From NCBI GenBank assembly GCA_023954475.1, contig JAMLHW010000011.1, positions 1 through 64,000 on the forward strand: a stretch of DNA of 64,000 nt, given 5' to 3'. A program made the translations under genes and the position numbers. The notes under the pieces were generated by a model. That model made no database searches. It was not told the origin of the DNA and was given only the letters and a program-made list of their open reading frames with translations. Shown one piece after another: positions 61,243 through 64,000 of this stretch; the first letter of the stretch is position 1; every line of letters begins with the position of its first letter. Source of the DNA: Anaerolineae bacterium (GTDB lineage: Bacteria; Chloroflexota; Anaerolineae; Promineifilales; Promineifilaceae).

Positions 61243-64000
61243 CTAACCTGCCAGCAGCTCGGCAACCTGGCGGCGGCGCAGAAAGAACTTGACTACTTCA
61301 TCGATTAACAGCAGCGCAAATGCTAAGACGATACAAATCAACCATTGGTTTCCAGTCAGCGAAATCGTACCCAGGATACGTTGCAGGAATCCCAACTCCG
61401 TACCAAGCAACGCCAGCAGCAAGGCCAGTCCATACAAACCAAGCTGACGCCGGTCAGCCACTGTATCGCGGATGAAAACAGTGTCAAATTCGGAACGGGC
61501 GCTGAGGCCAAGAGCAATATTAAACAGGGAAAAGACCACAAACCCCATAGTAGCAGCCAGCGCAGTATTGGTTGACTCGTAGGTAGTTTCAATTGCCAGC
61601 GTGCCAAGGGCTATCAGCACACCGGTCAAAATAAGACGTGTCCATTGAGAACGAGATAAAACAGGCTGGCTCAACGGCCGAGGCTTGCGATCCATCAATC
61701 CCGGTGACGGTTTATCAAAGCCCAGTGCAATGGCGATGGGAACCTGAATGAGGAAGTTGATATACAACACCACCAATGTGGCAAAAGGCACGCCACCCAG
61801 TATAAAAAAGAGCGCCGCGCCCAGGTAGCTGATGATGAAGGCAGAGAGCATCCCCATCTGAAAGCGAATGTATTTGGAGAGGTTGTCGTAAATAGCACGA
61901 CCGTACTCCACTGCCTTAACAATCGTCGCGAAATTATCATCTGTTAGAATCATCACCGCCGCCTCTTTAGAGACCTCTGTGCCGGTAATGCCCATCGCTA
62001 CGCCAATATCAGCTTTCTTCAGGGCGGGGGCATCATTCACTCCATCGCCAGTCATGGCCACGATATTTTGCTTGCGCTGCAGCAAATCCACCAGCCGAAT
62101 CTTGTCCTCCGGAGCCACGCGAGCAATCACACCAATGTCGGGTAGATTTTGCAGCAGTTCGTCATCGCTCATGGCGGAAAACTCTGCACCTGTAAGCGCT
62201 TTACCTTCAATACCTAATTGATGCCCAATGGCCGCGGCCGTAACCGCATGGTCGCCTGTAATCATCCGCACCTGAATACCGGCGCTGTGGCACTTGGCAA
62301 TGGCATCTTTTGCCTCAGAACGCGGCGGATCCACAATACCGACCATCCCCATCAAGGTCAGATCATTGATCTGTTCAATCAGATTGCCCTTGGCATCAAA
62401 CGTCTGCGGATCGAAGTCTTTCCGCGCTATCACCATCACGCGCTCACCGCCGGCGGCCATGCGCTCATTTTCCTTGAGCGCCAGATCGCGATTTTCGTCC
62501 GTGACGGCTACATCGGCTTCTTCCGGCATCCAGAAGTAGCTACCGCGTGTAATCAACACATCCGGTGCACCCTTGACAAAAGCGCGCACCACCGGCGCTC
62601 CTTGCTCATCTTTCATGTTGTGGAAGGTAGCCATAAACTTGTAGTCGGAGTCGAAGGGCACTTCAGCCACACGCGGGTACATTTCACGGGCCGAGTCCAC
62701 GTGAATGCCACCCTTTTCGGCCAGCACAATCAAGGCGCCTTCAGTGGGGTCGCCGATGAGCGATTCCCCATCCAAACGGGCATCGGCACAGAGCGCCATA
62801 CCCAACATCATCTGTTCTAAATCTATTTTTGTCCCGCCTGCGCTCTTGATCTGCCCTTCGGTACTGTAGGCGGTTGTTCCCTTTTGCCAGGGCTGGCCGG
62901 CCGGAACGCCGCGATACAATTGCAGTTCACCTGCTGTGCCGTAGCCTTCACCGGTGACGCTGTAACGGTTCTGTCCTGGGATAGAAAACTCTACGGCCGT
63001 CATTTTGTTCAGCGTCAGTGTACCGGTCTTGTCGGAGCAAATAGCGGAAACGGAACCCAGCGTTTCGACGGATGGCAGTCGTTTGACGATGGCGTTTTGC
63101 TCAGCCAGGATGCGCGTTCCCATCGAGTACATTGTCGTCACTACCGCAGGCATACCGGTGGGAATGGCCGAGATAGCCAGCGCGATTCCCGCCAGGAAAA
63201 TGGCGTCGAATTCCTGTCCCTGAGATAGCCCTAAAATCACCATCAACACGAAGGTGATACCGGCCATACCGGCAATGATCACCACCAGCCGGTCCAGTTG
63301 TTTTTGCAGGGGTGTTTTGTCCGCTTCGGTCTTGTTGAGCAGGTCAGCGATGTGGCCCATCTCCGTGCCCATGCCTGTGGTGGTCACCAGCATTTCGCCA
63401 CGCCCCCGGGTAACGGCCGTGTTCATGTAGGCCATGCAGTGTCGGTCACCCAGCGGCACTTCGTCTTTGGTAATCGCCTCTGTATCTTTGGGTGATGCTA
63501 CACTTTCACCAGTGAGTGCTGCCTCTTCAATTTCCAGCGTGGCGGTGACAAAGAGACGGCCGTCCGCCGGTACGCGATTACCCGCCTCCATCAATACAAT
63601 ATCACCCGGCACCAGTTCTTCGGCGTCGATCTCAATCGCTTGCCCATCGCGGCGCACCCGGGCAATATTTTTCATCATCTTTTCCAGTGCTGCCAGGCTG
63701 GCCTCTGCTTTCGACTCCTGGTTTAAGCCCAGAATGGCATTAAAGACTGTCAAACCAAGCAACACGATGGTTGTGCTCCATTGCCCGGTGAAAATCTGAT
63801 TGACGACAGCCGCACCCAACAACAAGATTTGCATGAAGTCCTGATACTGGCGCAAGAACGCCTGCCAACCCGGCTCTTTAGCCTTTCCCTCCAGTTTGTT
63901 AGGCCCATACTGCTGCAATCGTTGCTGTGCCTCAGCCGCGCTAAGCCCCTTAGCCGGGTCGACCTGAAGTTGCTGTGCGGCTGCTTCGGCCGACAGGCTA
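61243..64000 (-). CDS. Cation-transporting P-type ATPase (partial, continues beyond the window)
   Basis: The reading frame is open to the window edge: codons upstream of TTG 63918 encode SLSAEAAAQQLQ and GLSAAEAQQRLQQYGPNKL, the usual cation-ATPase N-terminal domain, so the start is outside the window. Landmarks: TGESVA of the actuator domain, CSDKTGTLT phosphorylation site, FVKGAPD, TGDHAVTA, and MTGDGVNDAPALKKADIG hinge, then the C-terminal membrane helices. The overall layout is P2-type (SERCA/PMR-like), but the M4 ion-binding stretch reads AIPTGMP where Ca2+ pumps have PEGLP, so the transported ion is uncertain. Its 2.7 kb holds only one TCGGCCGA copy, at the far N-terminal end. Confidence 0.92.
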   Translation of the reverse strand, partial: SLSAEAAAQQLQVDPAKGLSAAEAQQRLQQYGPNKLEGKAKEPGWQAFLRQYQDFMQILLLGAAVVNQIFTGQWSTTIVLLGLTVFNAILGLNQESKAEASLAALEKMMKNIARVRRDGQAIEIDAEELVPGDIVLMEAGNRVPADGRLFVTATLEIEEAALTGESVASPKDTEAITKDEVPLGDRHCMAYMNTAVTRGRGEMLVTTTGMGTEMGHIADLLNKTEADKTPLQKQLDRLVVIIAGMAGITFVLMVILGLSQGQEFDAIFLAGIALAISAIPTGMPAVVTTMYSMGTRILAEQNAIVKRLPSVETLGSVSAICSDKTGTLTLNKMTAVEFSIPGQNRYSVTGEGYGTAGELQLYRGVPAGQPWQKGTTAYSTEGQIKSAGGTKIDLEQMMLGMALCADARLDGESLIGDPTEGALIVLAEKGGIHVDSAREMYPRVAEVPFDSDYKFMATFHNMKDEQGAPVVRAFVKGAPDVLITRGSYFWMPEEADVAVTDENRDLALKENERMAAGGERVMVIARKDFDPQTFDAKGNLIEQINDLTLMGMVGIVDPPRSEAKDAIAKCHSAGIQVRMITGDHAVTAAAIGHQLGIEGKALTGAEFSAMSDDELLQNLPDIGVIARVAPEDKIRLVDLLQRKQNIVAMTGDGVNDAPALKKADIGVAMGITGTEVSKEAAVMILTDDNFATIVKAVEYGRAIYDNLSKYIRFQMGMLSAFIISYLGAALFFILGGVPFATLVVLYINFLIQVPIAIALGFDKPSPGLMDRKPRPLSQPVLSRSQWTRLILTGVLIALGTLAIETTYESTNTALAATMGFVVFSLFNIALGLSARSEFDTVFIRDTVADRRQLGLYGLALLLALLGTELGFLQRILGTISLTGNQWLICIVLAFALLLIDEVVKFFLRRRQVAELLAG

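Larger units (their letters stand above)
416..63993. repeat. Highly iterated palindrome TCGGCCGA, about 69 copies across the window
   Basis: The octamer TCGGCCGA, usually flanked by A/T on both sides (WTCGGCCGAW), starts at 416, 462, 914, 1863, 2453, 2943, 3872, 3963, 5359, 5952, 6084, 6293, 6417, 8413, 8949, 9956, 12966, 13663, 13749, 15979, 17084, 18486, 19901, 20417, 20519, 21079, 21587, 21946, 22999, 26679, 28128, 29903, 31883, 34123, 34761, 35154, 35415, 36119, 36636, 37251, 38578, 39851, 40413, 41529, 41658, 42649, 42805, 43677, 43979, 44427, 45237, 45465, 45931, 46680, 47511, 49037, 49516, 50595, 51077, 51415, 52217, 54525, 55825, 57103, 58717, 58997, 60122, 60390 and 63986. About one copy is expected by chance. 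It lies in all reading frames and both gene orientations, and also in intergenic DNA. The core CGGCCG is the EagI site. The count was made by eye and may be off by a few. Confidence 0.93.

Noticed and set aside
1-64000. tRNA, rRNA, insertion sequence or CRISPR features
   Set aside because: I looked for tRNA T-arm patterns, transposase motifs and regular repeat arrays and found none convincing; a dedicated search could still find a degenerate one.

Overview
The window looks like accessory chromosome, or a large plasmid, from a member of the Chloroflexota (Caldilineales/Anaerolineae-like). This assignment rests on the gene families: two ~1,000-residue SARP/BTAD regulators fused to an NB-ARC NTPase and TPRs, a MalT-like LuxR regulator, several NarL-type kinase/regulator pairs, a very large LamG-repeat surface protein and tiny conserved Chloroflexota-style proteins. 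No rRNA, tRNA, CRISPR array or transposase was seen. The only housekeeping-like gene is an S1-domain protein.

Layout. 0.1-7.7 kb: two paralogous SARP-NTPase-TPR regulators flank a D-lactate dehydrogenase gene. 7.9-21.1 kb: a small gene with a regulated-looking promoter, then a gene for a ~4,290-residue exported LamG/calcium-repeat/membrane protein, now split by two +1 frameshifts and closed by a strong hairpin. 21.2-31.5 kb: a plasmid- or phage-like module with a putative two-winged-helix replication protein, three tandem structured small RNA genes, an ATPase, a CPBP protease divergent from a NarL-type two-component pair, a phage-type antirepressor with paired palindromic operators, and a ParA/ribbon-helix-helix partition pair beside AT-rich repeats. 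31.5-39 kb: a MalT-like regulator with an apparently leaderless promoter, an EAD1-domain protein, a membrane protein plus FG-GAP propeller pair, and the S1 protein. 39.7-43.5 kb: an operon of membrane protein, GNAT acetyltransferase, small protein and serine hydrolase. 43.6-50.3 kb: a periplasmic-propeller sensor kinase, its response regulator and a gamma-glutamyltransferase-like lipoprotein. 50.5-52.2 kb: a small ORF, single-domain receiver, CPBP protease and small membrane protein. 52.4-58.3 kb: a phosphorelay operon (hybrid kinase with HPt, receiver-kinase, receiver-reductase fusion). 58.7-64 kb: a TAP-like hydrolase lipoprotein, an FMN-binding protein and a cation P-type ATPase that runs off the window.

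Two observations stand out. First, the palindrome TCGGCCGA occurs about 69 times, roughly once per 0.93 kb, inside genes and between them. That is tens of times the chance rate and resembles the HIP1 palindrome of cyanobacteria. Second, at 22.5-23.25 kb three tandem RNA genes each have a -35/N17/-10 promoter, a conserved CCCCTCCC block, stems that are kept while their sequences differ, and an intrinsic terminator. They look like an undescribed family of C-rich small RNAs, and the first lies antisense to the leader of the putative replication gene.

All domain calls are from reading the translated sequence by eye; no database search was run.
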